This document shows positions 18,292-27,818 of a stretch of DNA of 64,000 nt, one piece after another. This DNA comes from Opitutaceae bacterium (GTDB lineage Bacteria > Verrucomicrobiota > Verrucomicrobiia > Opitutales > Opitutaceae), in contig JAQUYL010000013.1 of the NCBI GenBank assembly GCA_028691845.1, positions 1 to 64,000 on the forward strand, written 5' to 3'. The number at the start of each line of letters is the position of its first letter. The first letter of the stretch is position 1. The notes below the pieces were generated by a model, which worked only from the letters and a program-made list of their open reading frames with translations, made no database searches and was not told where the DNA came from. Position numbers and translations under genes: made by a program.

Positions 18292-18320
18292 AAAAAGGCG
18301 CGACCCGATGAGTCGCGCCT
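18292..18320 (-). terminator. Rho-independent terminator of the aldolase gene
   Basis: A perfect 9-bp stem (AGGCGCGAC with GTCGCGCCT, 7-base loop) follows the aldolase stop on the minus strand and runs into a T tract. The T tract is seen as CAAAAA on the plus strand. It also separates the aldolase from the convergent signalling cassette. Confidence 0.75.
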
Positions 18321-18346
18321 GAGGGGGGAGAGGGGGCAGGAGAGGA

Positions 18347-19297
18347 CTACTTGCCGAGGCTCTTGCGCAGATCGGGGATCTGTCCGGCGGAGCCGAGAAG
18401 CTGGTTGCGACTGGCGATGAACTTCGAGTACTCCTCCATGAAGATCTTGCCCGGCGAGCGGAAATCGAATTCGGCGGGCTTGTCGCGGAAGAACTCGCGG
18501 TGGACGCGGGTCCAGACCAGGCGGCCGTCGGTGTCGATGTTGATCTTGGTGACGCCGAGCTTGGCGGCGGGCAGGTATTCATTGACGTCGACGCCCATGG
18601 AGCCGGCGATCTTGCCGCCCGCGGCATTGATGCGGTCGACCTCTTCCTTCGGCACACTGGAGCTGCCGTGCATGACGAGAGGGAAGCCGGGGACGAGGGC
18701 CATGATCTTCTTCAGGACGTCGAAATGGAGGGACTGTTTGCCCTTGAACTTGAAGGCTCCGTGGCTGGTGCCGATGGCGCAGGCGAGGGAGTCGCAGCCG
18801 GTCAGTTGGATGAATTTCCTGGCCTCTTCGGGGTTGGTGAGGGTGGCGTGGCCGTCCTCGACCTTGATGTCTTCCTCGACGCCACCGAGCTGGCCGAGTT
18901 CGGCCTCGACGGAGATGCCCCGCTTGTGCGCGGCCTCAACGACGCGCTTGGTGATGGCGACATTCTGATCAAACGGCTCGTGCGAGGCGTCGATCATCAC
19001 GGAGCTGTAGAAGCCGGAGTTGATGCAGTCGTAGCAGGTTGCCTCGTCGCCATGGTCCAGATGGACAGCAAAAATCGCCTCGGGGAAGATCTGTTCGGCG
19101 GCACGGATGATAGCCTCGAGTATCTTCTTGTCGGTGTATTTGCGCGCACCCTTGGAAAGCTGGATGATGAAGGGCGCCTGCGACTGGATGCATCCGCGGA
19201 AGAGGCCCATGGCCTGCTCGGCGTTGTTGATATTGTACGCGCCGACGGCATACTTGCCATAAGCGTGTTGGAAGAGTTGGGCGGTGGTAACAATCAT
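18347..19297 (-). CDS. fba: Class II fructose-bisphosphate aldolase
   Basis: A 316-aa zinc-dependent aldolase of glycolysis and gluconeogenesis, cleaving fructose 1,6-bisphosphate to the two triose phosphates. The start at 19297 (MIVTTAQLFQHAYGKYAVGA) matches the family; the longer frame to 19402 lies in non-conserved DNA. Zinc ligands and catalytic residues lie in AVHLDHGDE, ISVEAELGQLGGVED-like (read VEAELGQLGGVEED), AIGTSHGAFKF and PLVMHGSSSVP. The NIDTDGRLVWT segment binds the substrate phosphate. It is a stand-alone gene with its own terminator. A tagatose-bisphosphate aldolase role is less likely, given the close match to the FBA type. Confidence 0.92.
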   Translation of the reverse strand: MIVTTAQLFQHAYGKYAVGAYNINNAEQAMGLFRGCIQSQAPFIIQLSKGARKYTDKKILEAIIRAAEQIFPEAIFAVHLDHGDEATCYDCINSGFYSSVMIDASHEPFDQNVAITKRVVEAAHKRGISVEAELGQLGGVEEDIKVEDGHATLTNPEEARKFIQLTGCDSLACAIGTSHGAFKFKGKQSLHFDVLKKIMALVPGFPLVMHGSSSVPKEEVDRINAAGGKIAGSMGVDVNEYLPAAKLGVTKINIDTDGRLVWTRVHREFFRDKPAEFDFRSPGKIFMEEYSKFIASRNQLLGSAGQIPDLRKSLGK

Positions 19298-19643
19298 AGA
19301 CGCTAAATTGGCTGAATCCCAGCCTACCGATGTCGCGGAAAACGCCGCAAGGGAAAAGTTCCGGAGCGGCCCGCTCGCGGTGGTGCACCGCTGTAGTGCC
19401 ACCGCCCGGGGGCGCGGGTGGTCTCTGTTGCCAGCGTGTCTGCGTCGCCAGTGGCCGCTGCAAGGACGAGAGATTGCTCGGCACTACCGTGACTGTCCCG
19501 AGCAAGCTTGTTCTTATAGCCAAAGTTGAGCAGCCGGTGTCAGCAGACACGCTGACACCCCGTGGCGCGGGCAGCAGTTGACTTTTGTGACGTCCCCGAC
19601 GGCGACAGCCGTCACGCCCGGGTCCGCCTGCCGCGGGGAGGAT
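19298..19643. other. Intergenic region with hairpins and a REP-like word
   Basis: No gene is seen. A 9-bp inverted repeat at 19536-19559 (GGTGTCAGC with GCTGACACC, 6-base loop) and a smaller one at 19599-19614 (GACGGC with GCCGTC) lie just past the topoisomerase stop and may end its transcription. The word GAGCAAGCTTG at 19500-19510 recurs at 27729-27739. The aldolase promoter must lie between 19298 and about 19500, but no clear boxes were found. Confidence 0.45.
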
Positions 19644-22433
19644 TTACCGTGGGGGAAATTCGAATTCCACCTTGGCGCGGTTGGGCGCGAGCACGAGAAA
19701 AGCGCTGAAGTGGGCACCGCGCTTGGAGACAAAGCCCTCGATCAGGTTGGTGCGGCCGTCGTCGAGCAGGCGCTTGATCTCGTCGACCGGCAGCTCCTTC
19801 TGGCATAGCTGGCGCTTCATGGTGAAGACGATGCGTCCGTCCTGGCCGGGCTTGCGCACGTAGAAGGCGTCGTCGGTCTGGAGAATTTCGCCGCCGAGCA
19901 GCTTGCTTTCGCCGATTGACACGGCCTTGGAGATGTCGGGCGGTGCCTTGGTTTTCCGCGGGATCGGCTTGCCGTCCTTGCCCACGCGCGGTTTGCGCGG
20001 TGGGAATTCCCACGCGATCCGGCCATCCTCCTTCTTGAGGAATGCGTCGAACGGCCGGCCTTTTTTCGAGATGAACCCCTGGATGAGGTCGGTCTTCCCC
20101 TTTTCAATCAGCTGGATGGCATGCTCGCGTGTCAGCGGCTTCTGGCACATGATGCGGCCAACCCGGAAGGTCTGCTTCCAAACGCCGCCCTCGCGTTCGC
20201 GGAGCACGAAATTATTGCCCGCCTCGCAGAGTTCCGCGCCAGTGCGCGGGTCGGTCCAGAAAGGGGTGAGGGTGTCGATGTCCGCCTTGTCGCCGAAATC
20301 CAGTTCGGTCTTCCACTTGCCGGTTTCCTCATCCTTGACGAGTCGCAGCGAGGCGGCGAAGCGGTTGCGGGTTTTGTTGGAAACAAAGCCGTCGAGCGGA
20401 CCAACAATGCCGTTGGTCACGAGGTCGCGAACCTCCGCCTCCTCGATTTTGCGGCCGCCGATGACCTTGTAGACCATGAACTCACCATCCTGCGACTTGT
20501 AGCCGCGCAGGGTTTCACGCAACGGCTTGCCGTCGGTGGGGGAGGGGATGTCGGTCACGCGCGCCACCGAGTCATCCTCCTCAAAGGTTTTCACCCGGTT
20601 CACGATGCCCCTGGTCTCGACGATGATTTCGCGCATGAACTCCTTGCGGGAGAACTTGCCGTGCTCCATTTGCCGCAGCTTGTATTCCCACTCGCCGGTC
20701 ATCGCGGGACTGGTCAGGTTCTCGGTCTTCACCGCCGCCAGGAACTGGAACAACTGCTCCGCCTTGGCCGTGGGCGCGAGATCGCGTTGCAGGCGTTCCA
20801 TGTATTTCTGGTGGATGAGGCCGTCGATGATGTCGGCGCGGGTCGCGGGTGTGCCCAGGCCGCGCTCCTTCATGGCGTCGGCGTGGTCCTCGTCGTCGAC
20901 GAGCTTGCCGGCTCCTTCCATCGCGGACAGGAGCGTGGCTTCAGTGTAGCGCGGCGGCGGCCTGGTGGCCTCCTCGTGGAGCACTGGCTCGACCGTCCGG
21001 CCGCGGGCCGGTTTGCCGTCGTCGGCAGACAGGGCGGGCAGCGCCGTGGAGCCGGGCGCGTCGTCCTCCACCGCGGTCTTGCCATAGACGGCCAGCCAGC
21101 CGGGGGAGGTGAGGACCTTGCCCTCGGTCCTGAATGTGTGGCCGGCGACGACGCTGAGGCGAGTGGTGACGTCGAATTCCGCTGCCGGATAGAACACGGC
21201 CACAAAGCGCCGCGCGATCATGTCGTAAATCTTCGCCTCCGCCTCATCCAGGTGCTTGTCCTCATGCTCGGTCGGAATGATGGCGAAGTGGTCTGAGACC
21301 TTGGAGTTGTTGAAAATGCGCTTGCTGAACTGCACCCAGCCCTCGTCCAGCGCCTTCTGCGCGTGCGGGGCGAGGGAGCCGTGCAGGCTCGCGAGGGTCT
21401 GCCGCACGGTGGGCAGGTAATCCTCGGGCAGTGCCCGCGAGTCGGTGCGCGGATAGGTGATCATCTTGTGCCGCTCGTAGAGGGCCTGCGCGATTTGCAA
21501 TGTGCGCCGGGCCGGGAATCCGTAGCGGGTGTTGGCTTCGCGCTGGAGCGTCGTCAGGTCGTAGAGTCGCGGCGAAATCTGCGTGGTCGGTTTCTTCTCC
21601 TCGGAAACCTCGGCCGGCGGATGGCCCCGGCAGGCAGCCAGCACGGCTTCGGCCGGCGCCTTCTCCCAGAGGCGGTCGACCCGGTCGTGCTCGTCGCCGC
21701 TCTTCTTGAAGTCGGGCCGCTGATAAACCCCTTCGTAGCGCCCGTTCGCCACATCGAACGAGGCGGTGACGCGCCAGTAGCCGCGTGGCTTGAAATTACG
21801 GATCTCCAGTTCGCGGGCGTAGACAATCCCGAGCGTCGGCGTCTGCACGCGGCCGACTGACGCGACATTGCCAGCCCGCGAGCCGAACATGCGCTTGGTG
21901 ATGGCCCGCGTGCCGTTGATGCCAATCAGCCAGTCGCTTTCGCTGCGGCACCGTGCTGCGTCGGCCAAGCCGTTCATCTGCTCATTGTTGCGCAAATGCG
22001 CGAACGCCTCGAGGATGCCCTCCCTCGTCATCGACGACATCCACAGCCGTTTGACGGGCTTCTGGCATTTTGCGAGCTGGTAGATGTAGGTAAAGATCAG
22101 CTCGCCCTCGCGGCCGGCGTCGCAGGCGTTGATGACCAGGCCGACATCCTTGCGAGCCAGCAGCCGTTTCAACATGTCGAAGTGCTTTTTGGATTCATCG
22201 ATCGGCCGGAGTTCGAATTTCTCCGGGATGATCGGCAACGTTTCAAGCCGCCAGAAGCCGTATTTCTTCTTGTCGATGTGCTCCGGCATCTGGAGTTCCA
22301 CCAGATGGCCCACCGCCGACGAGACGACGTACTCGTCGTTCTCGTAATGGTCGGTTTTCTTGGGCACCCGGCCGAGCGCGCGCGCGATGTCCGCGGCGAC
22401 TGACGGCTTCTCGGCAATGATGAGGGACTTCAT
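19644..22433 (-). CDS. topB: DNA topoisomerase III with C-terminal Toprim-cap repeats
   Basis: A 929-aa type IA topoisomerase that relaxes or decatenates DNA by single-strand passage. The start at 22433 (MKSLIIAEKPSVAADIARAL) is the canonical N-terminus. The TOPRIM region has NACDAGREGELIF. The catalytic tyrosine is in MITYPRTDSR, with GYWRVTASF and GLGTPATRADIID also diagnostic. After residue 650 come three related units with the pattern (M/L)CQK-x-L, a helix, LI(Q/E)GF(I/V)SK, then a strand ending in EFPPR. These are topoisomerase C-terminal repeats. Zinc-finger cysteines of the classical type are not evident, so the repeats likely provide DNA binding. It is larger than E. coli TopB (653 aa) because of this tail. 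Confidence 0.92.
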   Translation of the reverse strand: MKSLIIAEKPSVAADIARALGRVPKKTDHYENDEYVVSSAVGHLVELQMPEHIDKKKYGFWRLETLPIIPEKFELRPIDESKKHFDMLKRLLARKDVGLVINACDAGREGELIFTYIYQLAKCQKPVKRLWMSSMTREGILEAFAHLRNNEQMNGLADAARCRSESDWLIGINGTRAITKRMFGSRAGNVASVGRVQTPTLGIVYARELEIRNFKPRGYWRVTASFDVANGRYEGVYQRPDFKKSGDEHDRVDRLWEKAPAEAVLAACRGHPPAEVSEEKKPTTQISPRLYDLTTLQREANTRYGFPARRTLQIAQALYERHKMITYPRTDSRALPEDYLPTVRQTLASLHGSLAPHAQKALDEGWVQFSKRIFNNSKVSDHFAIIPTEHEDKHLDEAEAKIYDMIARRFVAVFYPAAEFDVTTRLSVVAGHTFRTEGKVLTSPGWLAVYGKTAVEDDAPGSTALPALSADDGKPARGRTVEPVLHEEATRPPPRYTEATLLSAMEGAGKLVDDEDHADAMKERGLGTPATRADIIDGLIHQKYMERLQRDLAPTAKAEQLFQFLAAVKTENLTSPAMTGEWEYKLRQMEHGKFSRKEFMREIIVETRGIVNRVKTFEEDDSVARVTDIPSPTDGKPLRETLRGYKSQDGEFMVYKVIGGRKIEEAEVRDLVTNGIVGPLDGFVSNKTRNRFAASLRLVKDEETGKWKTELDFGDKADIDTLTPFWTDPRTGAELCEAGNNFVLREREGGVWKQTFRVGRIMCQKPLTREHAIQLIEKGKTDLIQGFISKKGRPFDAFLKKEDGRIAWEFPPRKPRVGKDGKPIPRKTKAPPDISKAVSIGESKLLGGEILQTDDAFYVRKPGQDGRIVFTMKRQLCQKELPVDEIKRLLDDGRTNLIEGFVSKRGAHFSAFLVLAPNRAKVEFEFPPR

Positions 22434-22560
22434 GGGCTTGCGAGCGGGTAACGCTCCCGGCACAGATTTCAAGCACTACTTTTTTGGCCGAGACGCGCGC
22501 GGGCGCCCAGGCGACGCGCGCGTGAGGCAGAGGTGGAGGGAAGGTTGGAGGGGGAGGATG

Positions 22561-22588
22561 AAAAAAGCGCCACCATGAGGTGGCGCTT
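22561..22588 (-). terminator. Rho-independent terminator of the aminotransferase gene
   Basis: A perfect 10-bp stem (AAGCGCCACC with GGTGGCGCTT, loop ATGA) lies 50 bases past the aminotransferase stop. In minus-strand direction it is followed by a T run, seen as AAAAAA at 22561. Confidence 0.8.
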
Positions 22589-22640
22589 GGGAAGATGCCG
22601 GAGGATGGGAAACTGCTTCGCGGTACCTGGCCTCCCGGAC

Positions 22641-23732
22641 TCAAGCGGCGGGCAGCTTGGGGGTTTCGGCGAGGGAGAGATCGAGCGCCTTGATCAGCGC
22701 GGCCATCGTCTCATCGGTCTCGTCGCCCATGTTGGAAATGCGGAAGGTCTTGCCTTTGAGCTTGCCGTAGCCGCCGTCGATGAGGAACCCGTGCTTCGAC
22801 TTGAGCGTCTTGTTCAACGCGGGGAGATCGTAGCTGAGTGTGTTGGCGAAGCAATTGAGCGAAACGGAGCCGTAGCCCTCCCTGGGAAAGAGCTTGAAGC
22901 CCCGGTCGAAGGCCCAGTCGCGGACTTTCTTGTTCAGGCGGGCATGGCGGGCATAGCGGGCCTCGATGCCCTCGCCCCTGATGTCCTCGAGCTTGGATTG
23001 CAGCGCGTAGATGTGCGGAATCGACGGCGTGCTGGGCGTCATGCCCTTCTCGTGGTTGACCTGGAATTCGATCAGGTCGAAATAGTAGCCGCGGTCGGTC
23101 GTGCCGGCGGCGCGCTCGAGGGCGCGCTTCGAGGGCGAGAGCAGTGCCATGCCCGGCGGCAGCGCGAGCGCCTTTTGCGTGCCGGTGAGCATGATGTCGA
23201 CGCCGAGCTCGTCCTTTTTGATGGGCAGCGCGCTGAAGGAGCTGACGGTGTCGACGATGCTGATGACCTCGGGAAACTTGCGAACGACGGCCATGACCGC
23301 GGCGATGTCGGTCATGCAGCCGCAGGAGGTTTCGTTATGGATGAAGGTGATCGTGTCGTAGGCGCCAGTGGCGAGTTCGCGCTGCACTGCGGCGGGATCG
23401 ACGGGCTGGCCCCAGTCGAACTTCAGGGCGGTGGCCTGCCGGCCGATCCGCTGGGCGACATTGTACCACTTGTCCGAAAACGCACCATTCATGCAGCAGA
23501 GGACCTTCTTGCGGCAGACGTTGCGCAGGGACCCCTCCATGACACCCCAGGCGCTGGAAGTGCTGAGGTAGACCGGGTCCTTCGTGTAGAACAGTTCCTG
23601 CAGACCGGGTTGCAGAGACTGATACAAGGCTACGAAGTCAGTGCTGCGATGGCCGATCATGGGTCGGGACATCGCGCGCAGCGTTTTCTCCGAAACGGCC
23701 ACCGGGCCTGGGATGAAGAGCTTGTAGTTCAT
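22641..23732 (-). CDS. Class V aminotransferase (alanine/serine-glyoxylate type)
   Basis: A 363-aa pyridoxal-phosphate enzyme of the class V group that includes serine-pyruvate, alanine-glyoxylate and some phosphoserine aminotransferases. It starts with the family lead LFIPGPVAVSEKTLRAMSRPMIGHRS. It has the STSSAWGVMEGSLRN cofactor loop, VDTVSSFSALP (cofactor Asp) and the Schiff-base Lys in GTQKALALPPG. The Arg binding the substrate carboxylate is probably in FRISNMGDE. Members with this SNMGD ending can act as SerC substitutes in serine synthesis, but the substrate is not decidable here. The gene is monocistronic with its own terminator and divergent from lpxK. Confidence 0.82.
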   Translation of the reverse strand: MNYKLFIPGPVAVSEKTLRAMSRPMIGHRSTDFVALYQSLQPGLQELFYTKDPVYLSTSSAWGVMEGSLRNVCRKKVLCCMNGAFSDKWYNVAQRIGRQATALKFDWGQPVDPAAVQRELATGAYDTITFIHNETSCGCMTDIAAVMAVVRKFPEVISIVDTVSSFSALPIKKDELGVDIMLTGTQKALALPPGMALLSPSKRALERAAGTTDRGYYFDLIEFQVNHEKGMTPSTPSIPHIYALQSKLEDIRGEGIEARYARHARLNKKVRDWAFDRGFKLFPREGYGSVSLNCFANTLSYDLPALNKTLKSKHGFLIDGGYGKLKGKTFRISNMGDETDETMAALIKALDLSLAETPKLPAA

Positions 23733-23860
23733 AAATGGGAGCGCTGGGATTGGATTGCCTATTGCCTGTCACCGGGCGGGCAACTAGGCAGATCCGTTAA
23801 AAGCTAGACTCGCGCCAATCCGTCAACTGGTTTTCCTATCATAGGTCGTCTTTCCCCTTC

Positions 23861-25072
23861 ATGCCCCACCGCTGGTTCCGCAAAAAATTTTACGAGTTCG
23901 AGCAGTTCGCCATAGATGTAATCATGGGGCGGCGCGAGGATGCGTGGGCGCTGCTGTTTGCCGGTTTCCTGAAGGGCTGCTCGGTCTTGTTCAACGGCTT
24001 GGTTCAGCTCCGGGCGTGGCTTTATCGAGAACGCCTGCTGCACGATCACCCGTTGGGCTGCCTTGTGGTGGTGGTCGGCAACCTGACCGTAGGCGGGACG
24101 GGCAAGACGCCGGTGGTGGAAAAATTTGCCCGAGCCCTCCACGAGCGCGGGCGCAAGGTCGGTATCCTGAGCCGCGGCTACAAAAGCAAACCGCCCCCGT
24201 TCTGGCGCAAGTGGTGGAACTGGCTCACTCACACCACCGAGCCCCCGCCGCGCGTGGTGAGCGACGGCGAGCGCGTGCTGCTCGACTCCGAGCACGCGGG
24301 CGACGAGCCCTACATGCTGGCCCGCAATCTGCCCGGCGTGGTGGTGCTTGTGGACAAAAACCGGGTCAAGGCCGGCGCCTATGCCATCCGGAAATTCGGC
24401 TGTGACACGCTGCTGCTCGACGACGGCTTCCAGTATCTGCCGCTCAAGGGCCGGCTCAATCTCGTGCTCATTGACAAGACGAATCCCTTCGGGAACGGCC
24501 ACCTGCTTCCGCGCGGCGTGCTGCGCGAACCAGTGAAACACCTGAATCGCGCGTCGTATGTCTTTCTCACCAAGTCCAATGGGCAGCGCGATGCCGAGTT
24601 GGAGGCCCTCATCCGCCGCCATAATTCGTCGGCGGAAATCATCGAGTGTGCCCACCGGCCGCAATACCTGCAGCGGGTGGGCATTGACGAGCGGCGCCCG
24701 TTGGCGGATTTGAAGGGGCACGCCGTCGCAGCCTTTAGCGGTATCGCGGCGCCTGAGAGTTTCGAATCATTCCTGCGGGAGACCGGCGCACGACTGGTGG
24801 CGACAAAGCGGTTCATCGATCATTACCGATTCACCGCCGAGGATCTGGAAAGCATTTTCACCGAGGCGCAAATTGCCGGGGCCGAGTTTGTTGTGACCAC
24901 GGAAAAGGATTCAGTGCGGCTCGAGGCGGATGCCCGTTTCCCCCTCCCGCTCTACTATCTGCGACTGGAGATTGAGATCATCCGCGGCGCGACAGATTTC
25001 CAGGAGGCGGTCGAGAAGATCTGCTTTCCGTTGGGGGGGCACCGGGCATCGCCGGTGGCGGCAGCGGGATAA
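23861..25072 (+). CDS. lpxK: Tetraacyldisaccharide 4'-kinase
   Basis: A 403-aa membrane-associated kinase that phosphorylates the lipid A precursor at the 4' position. The Walker A motif lies in [16 protein letters not shown], followed by [32 protein letters not shown] and LPRGVLREP are LpxK signatures, and [12 protein letters not shown] completes the set. The hydrophobic N-terminal helix around 30-55 probably inserts in the inner membrane. A Trp-rich insertion ([11 protein letters not shown], about 112-122) lengthens it compared with E. coli LpxK (328 aa). It shows that the cell makes phosphorylated lipid A. Confidence 0.93.
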   Translation: MPHRWFRKKFYEFEQFAIDVIMGRREDAWALLFAGFLKGCSVLFNGLVQLRAWLYRERLLHDHPLGCLVVVVGNLTVGGTGKTPVVEKFARALHERGRKVGILSRGYKSKPPPFWRKWWNWLTHTTEPPPRVVSDGERVLLDSEHAGDEPYMLARNLPGVVVLVDKNRVKAGAYAIRKFGCDTLLLDDGFQYLPLKGRLNLVLIDKTNPFGNGHLLPRGVLREPVKHLNRASYVFLTKSNGQRDAELEALIRRHNSSAEIIECAHRPQYLQRVGIDERRPLADLKGHAVAAFSGIAAPESFESFLRETGARLVATKRFIDHYRFTAEDLESIFTEAQIAGAEFVVTTEKDSVRLEADARFPLPLYYLRLEIEIIRGATDFQEAVEKICFPLGGHRASPVAAAG

Positions 25073-25292
25073 GGGCATGCGTCCATTTTCGCCACCCCGT
25101 GGCCAGCCCCGGGGAGGGCAAGGGATCCTTGCCATGCCGAACCTGAGTTTTGGTCCTCCGTGAGCCGGAGCAGTTGGACTAGGGGGCGAAGGCGAGCATG
25201 CTCTCGCCGCTGTACTGAACAGACCGTTTTGCCTGATGGGATTGGACCGCTTTGGAGTTGAACAGCAGGCGGCTTCCCGAGATACATAACTC

Positions 25293-26411
25293 ATGATTGA
25301 TCCTCGTCTTACCCAACTGGCCGATGTACTGACGGGATTCTCCACCGAGCTTAAACCCGGTGAGCGCGTGCTCATTGACGCGTACGACGTTCCGGATGAG
25401 TTTGTGATCGAGTTGGTGCGGGCAGCCCGCCGTCGCGGCGCGTTGCCCTATGTCAACATCCAGCATGTGCGTGTGACCCGCGAACTAATGCTCGGCGCGG
25501 AGAAGGAGCAATACCAGACCACAGCGGAAGTGGAGTTGCAGCGCATGAAGCGCATGCAGGCGTACATCGCGGTTCGTGGTTCGCCGAACATCTTCGAAAC
25601 ATCCGACGTGCCGTCCGCCCGGGTGCAACTGGTCACCAAAATGCTCAAGCCGGTGCTCGATTGGCGGGTGCAAAAAACCAAATGGATGGTACTGCGCTGG
25701 CCGTCATCGCCCATGGCGCAGCAGGCAGGCATGAGCACGGAGGCGTTCGAGGATTTCTTCCTCCGTGTTTGCACGCTCGATTACGCGCGGATGAAGCCCG
25801 GCATGAAGGCGCTGGGCGACCTGATGAGGAGAACCGACCGCGTGCAGATCAAGGGGCCCGGCACCGATCTGCGCTTCTCCATCAAGGGCATCGGCGCCAT
25901 CGAATGCGGGGGCCGGCGCAATATTCCCGACGGTGAGGTGTATTCCTGCCCGGTGCGGGAGAGCGTCGAAGGCATCGTCCAGTACAACGCACCGACGGTC
26001 TATCTCGGCACCTCGTTCGACCACGTCCGCCTTGTCTTCAAGCAGGGCCGGATCGTCGAAGCCACGGCCAACAACACGAAGCGCCTGAACGAGATTCTCG
26101 ACAGCGATGCCGGGGCGCGCTACGTGGGCGAATTCGCCCTCGGCTTCAATCCGCACGTGCTTGAGCCGATGCGCGACATCCTGTTCGACGAGAAGATTGC
26201 CGGCTCGTTCCACTTCACGCCGGGGCAGGCCTACGAGGATTGCGGCAACGGCAACAAATCGCAGGTGCACTGGGACCTGGTCTGCATCCAGCGTCCGGAA
26301 TACGGGGGCGGCGAAATCTGGTTCGACGGCAAGCTGATCCGCAAGGACGGCCTGTTCGTGCCGAAAGCACTTCAGAAACTTAATCCGGATTATTTGCTCG
26401 GAAAGGGTTGA
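25293..26411 (+). CDS. M29 family aminopeptidase
   Basis: A 372-aa M29 metallo-aminopeptidase, full length. It has the N-terminal Rossmann-like domain ([20 protein letters not shown]) and the catalytic domain. Family positions are seen in [44 protein letters not shown] and [10 protein letters not shown], followed by the terminal [12 protein letters not shown] hairpin that the paralogue at 10732 lacks. The Glu-Glu pair seen in many relatives (PTEEVF) is PDGEVY here, keeping one Glu. It removes N-terminal residues from peptides. It lies 85 bases before the deaminase gene on the same strand and may be cotranscribed. Confidence 0.85.
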   Translation: MIDPRLTQLADVLTGFSTELKPGERVLIDAYDVPDEFVIELVRAARRRGALPYVNIQHVRVTRELMLGAEKEQYQTTAEVELQRMKRMQAYIAVRGSPNIFETSDVPSARVQLVTKMLKPVLDWRVQKTKWMVLRWPSSPMAQQAGMSTEAFEDFFLRVCTLDYARMKPGMKALGDLMRRTDRVQIKGPGTDLRFSIKGIGAIECGGRRNIPDGEVYSCPVRESVEGIVQYNAPTVYLGTSFDHVRLVFKQGRIVEATANNTKRLNEILDSDAGARYVGEFALGFNPHVLEPMRDILFDEKIAGSFHFTPGQAYEDCGNGNKSQVHWDLVCIQRPEYGGGEIWFDGKLIRKDGLFVPKALQKLNPDYLLGKG

Positions 26412-26496
26412 CGCGTATTTTCCCGGAGAGCCGGACTTCCGCGTGCCGCGGTCGGCCGCGCGGCCTCGCCCGTAATCCGGACCCATATTTTCCCCC

Positions 26497-27483
26497 ATGT
26501 CAAACGACGGCGATCTTCGTAGTTTCATCCGGGCTCTGCCCAAAACCGAGACGCACCTGCACCTCGAAGGGGCGCTGCCCTTCGAATTGCTGCAGCGGGT
26601 GCGTCCGGAATTCGCCCGGCCGCCGGCCTCATGGGGCTGGGACTACAAGTTCAGCGACTTCGACCAGTTCGAGTCCGAACTGCTCGACATGGCGTTCTCC
26701 TGGTACAACTCGCCTGAGCGCTACCATGAGGCGGCGAAGATGATTTTCTCACGGCATCTGGCGCTGAACGTCCGCTATGTCGAAACCAGTTTCGCCTCGG
26801 GAGTGATCGAGTTCGGCGGACTCGACGGTCGCGAAGTCTTGGCGGCCATCCGCGCCGCGGTGCCGGCGGGGCTGGAAGTGCGGGTTTTCCTCGGCGTCCA
26901 TCACAACGGGGCCGGACCGAAGATGAAGCCGGTGCTGGAGGACGCGCTGGACTGGAAGGGGCTCGCCGGCATCGACCTGCATGGCACGGAGAGTTTTCCG
27001 CTGGAACCGTGGAGTGCGGAGTATTGGGACGCCGCGCGTCAGGCCGGCAAGTACACCAAGGCTCACGCCGGCGAGTTCATGGGGGCGGATTTCGTACGCC
27101 GGGTACTCGATGAGCTGCGCCCGCAACGTCTCGAACACGGCGTGCGCGCGGTAGAGGACGCAGCGCTGGTGACGGAGATCAGCCGGCAACGGGTGGGGCT
27201 CGACGTCTGCCCGATCAGCAACCACAAACTGATGCCCGGCGTGACGCTGGCCAATCATCCGATTCGTGAACTCTTCGACGCGGGCGTAATGGTGACCGTG
27301 AGTACTGACGATCCCCTTTCCTTTGGGAACACCGTGGTGGACGACTACGCCGCGCTGGCCGAATACCGCGGCTTCACCCGATGCGAGCTCGCGCAGCTCG
27401 CTCGCAATGGCTGGGAAGTGGCGGACGTGGATACGGCGACGCGCCGGGTGGCGCTGGCCGAGATCGACCGGCTAAACGCGTGA
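26497..27483 (+). CDS. Adenosine/adenine deaminase family amidohydrolase
   Basis: A 328-aa TIM-barrel metal-dependent deaminase. Zinc ligands are in TETHLHLEGALP (the HxH pair near the N-terminus), KAHAGEF (His and catalytic Glu), RLEHGVRAVED, and VSTDDPLSFG (the Asp pair). The length fits adenosine deaminase-like enzymes. Substrates in this family include adenosine, adenine, aminofutalosine and N6-methyl derivatives. The specificity loop (DFDQFESELLDMAFSWY) does not decide which. Aminofutalosine use is unlikely because menB indicates the classical menaquinone route. Confidence 0.82.
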   Translation: MSNDGDLRSFIRALPKTETHLHLEGALPFELLQRVRPEFARPPASWGWDYKFSDFDQFESELLDMAFSWYNSPERYHEAAKMIFSRHLALNVRYVETSFASGVIEFGGLDGREVLAAIRAAVPAGLEVRVFLGVHHNGAGPKMKPVLEDALDWKGLAGIDLHGTESFPLEPWSAEYWDAARQAGKYTKAHAGEFMGADFVRRVLDELRPQRLEHGVRAVEDAALVTEISRQRVGLDVCPISNHKLMPGVTLANHPIRELFDAGVMVTVSTDDPLSFGNTVVDDYAALAEYRGFTRCELAQLARNGWEVADVDTATRRVALAEIDRLNA

Positions 27484-27818
27484 TGGGGCCGACGACTGAT
27501 TCGATTTAACCGCCAAGAGCGCGAAGATCGTGGCGCGGTAGCGCCGGTAGGGACGGACCGCCGGGCCGTCCGCGAATGGGACTGCGGCGCGCCCAGCGGT
27601 CGCGCCCTCCCGTGAACACTCGCGGGATAAGTCTAATAGCTCTGGAACGTTAGTATAACACCGAGGCCGCAAAGGACGCGGAGAAAAGGGCGGAGGTACG
27701 AAATCTTTGCATTCTAAAAATACTGTGGGAGCAAGCTTGCCTCTACAATAACGGACCCAGCGGCTTAGCCCCGAATTCTTCGGGGGGCAGAATCCAGAAT
27801 ATTGCCTTCCGCTCCGGC
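27484..27818. other. Intergenic region with repeat-like words
   Basis: No gene is seen. The stretch holds CGCCAAGAGCGCGAAG near 27512 and ACCGAGGCCGCAAAGGACGC near 27660, which resemble short A/G-rich intergenic repeats. A hairpin (GGACGG with CCGTCC, about 27553-27572) and the word GGGAGCAAGCTTGC at 27727-27740 are also present. The last shares GAGCAAGCTTG with 19500-19510. The region looks like accumulated small repeats between convergent genes. Confidence 0.45.

Noticed and set aside
16749-18293. A 514-codon minus-strand frame
   Set aside because: It is antisense to two receiver-kinase genes with clear motifs, and has no recognisable domain itself.
20121-21296. Long plus-strand frame across topB
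   Set aside because: It is antisense to conserved topoisomerase sequence, with low-complexity His/Arg/Gly composition.
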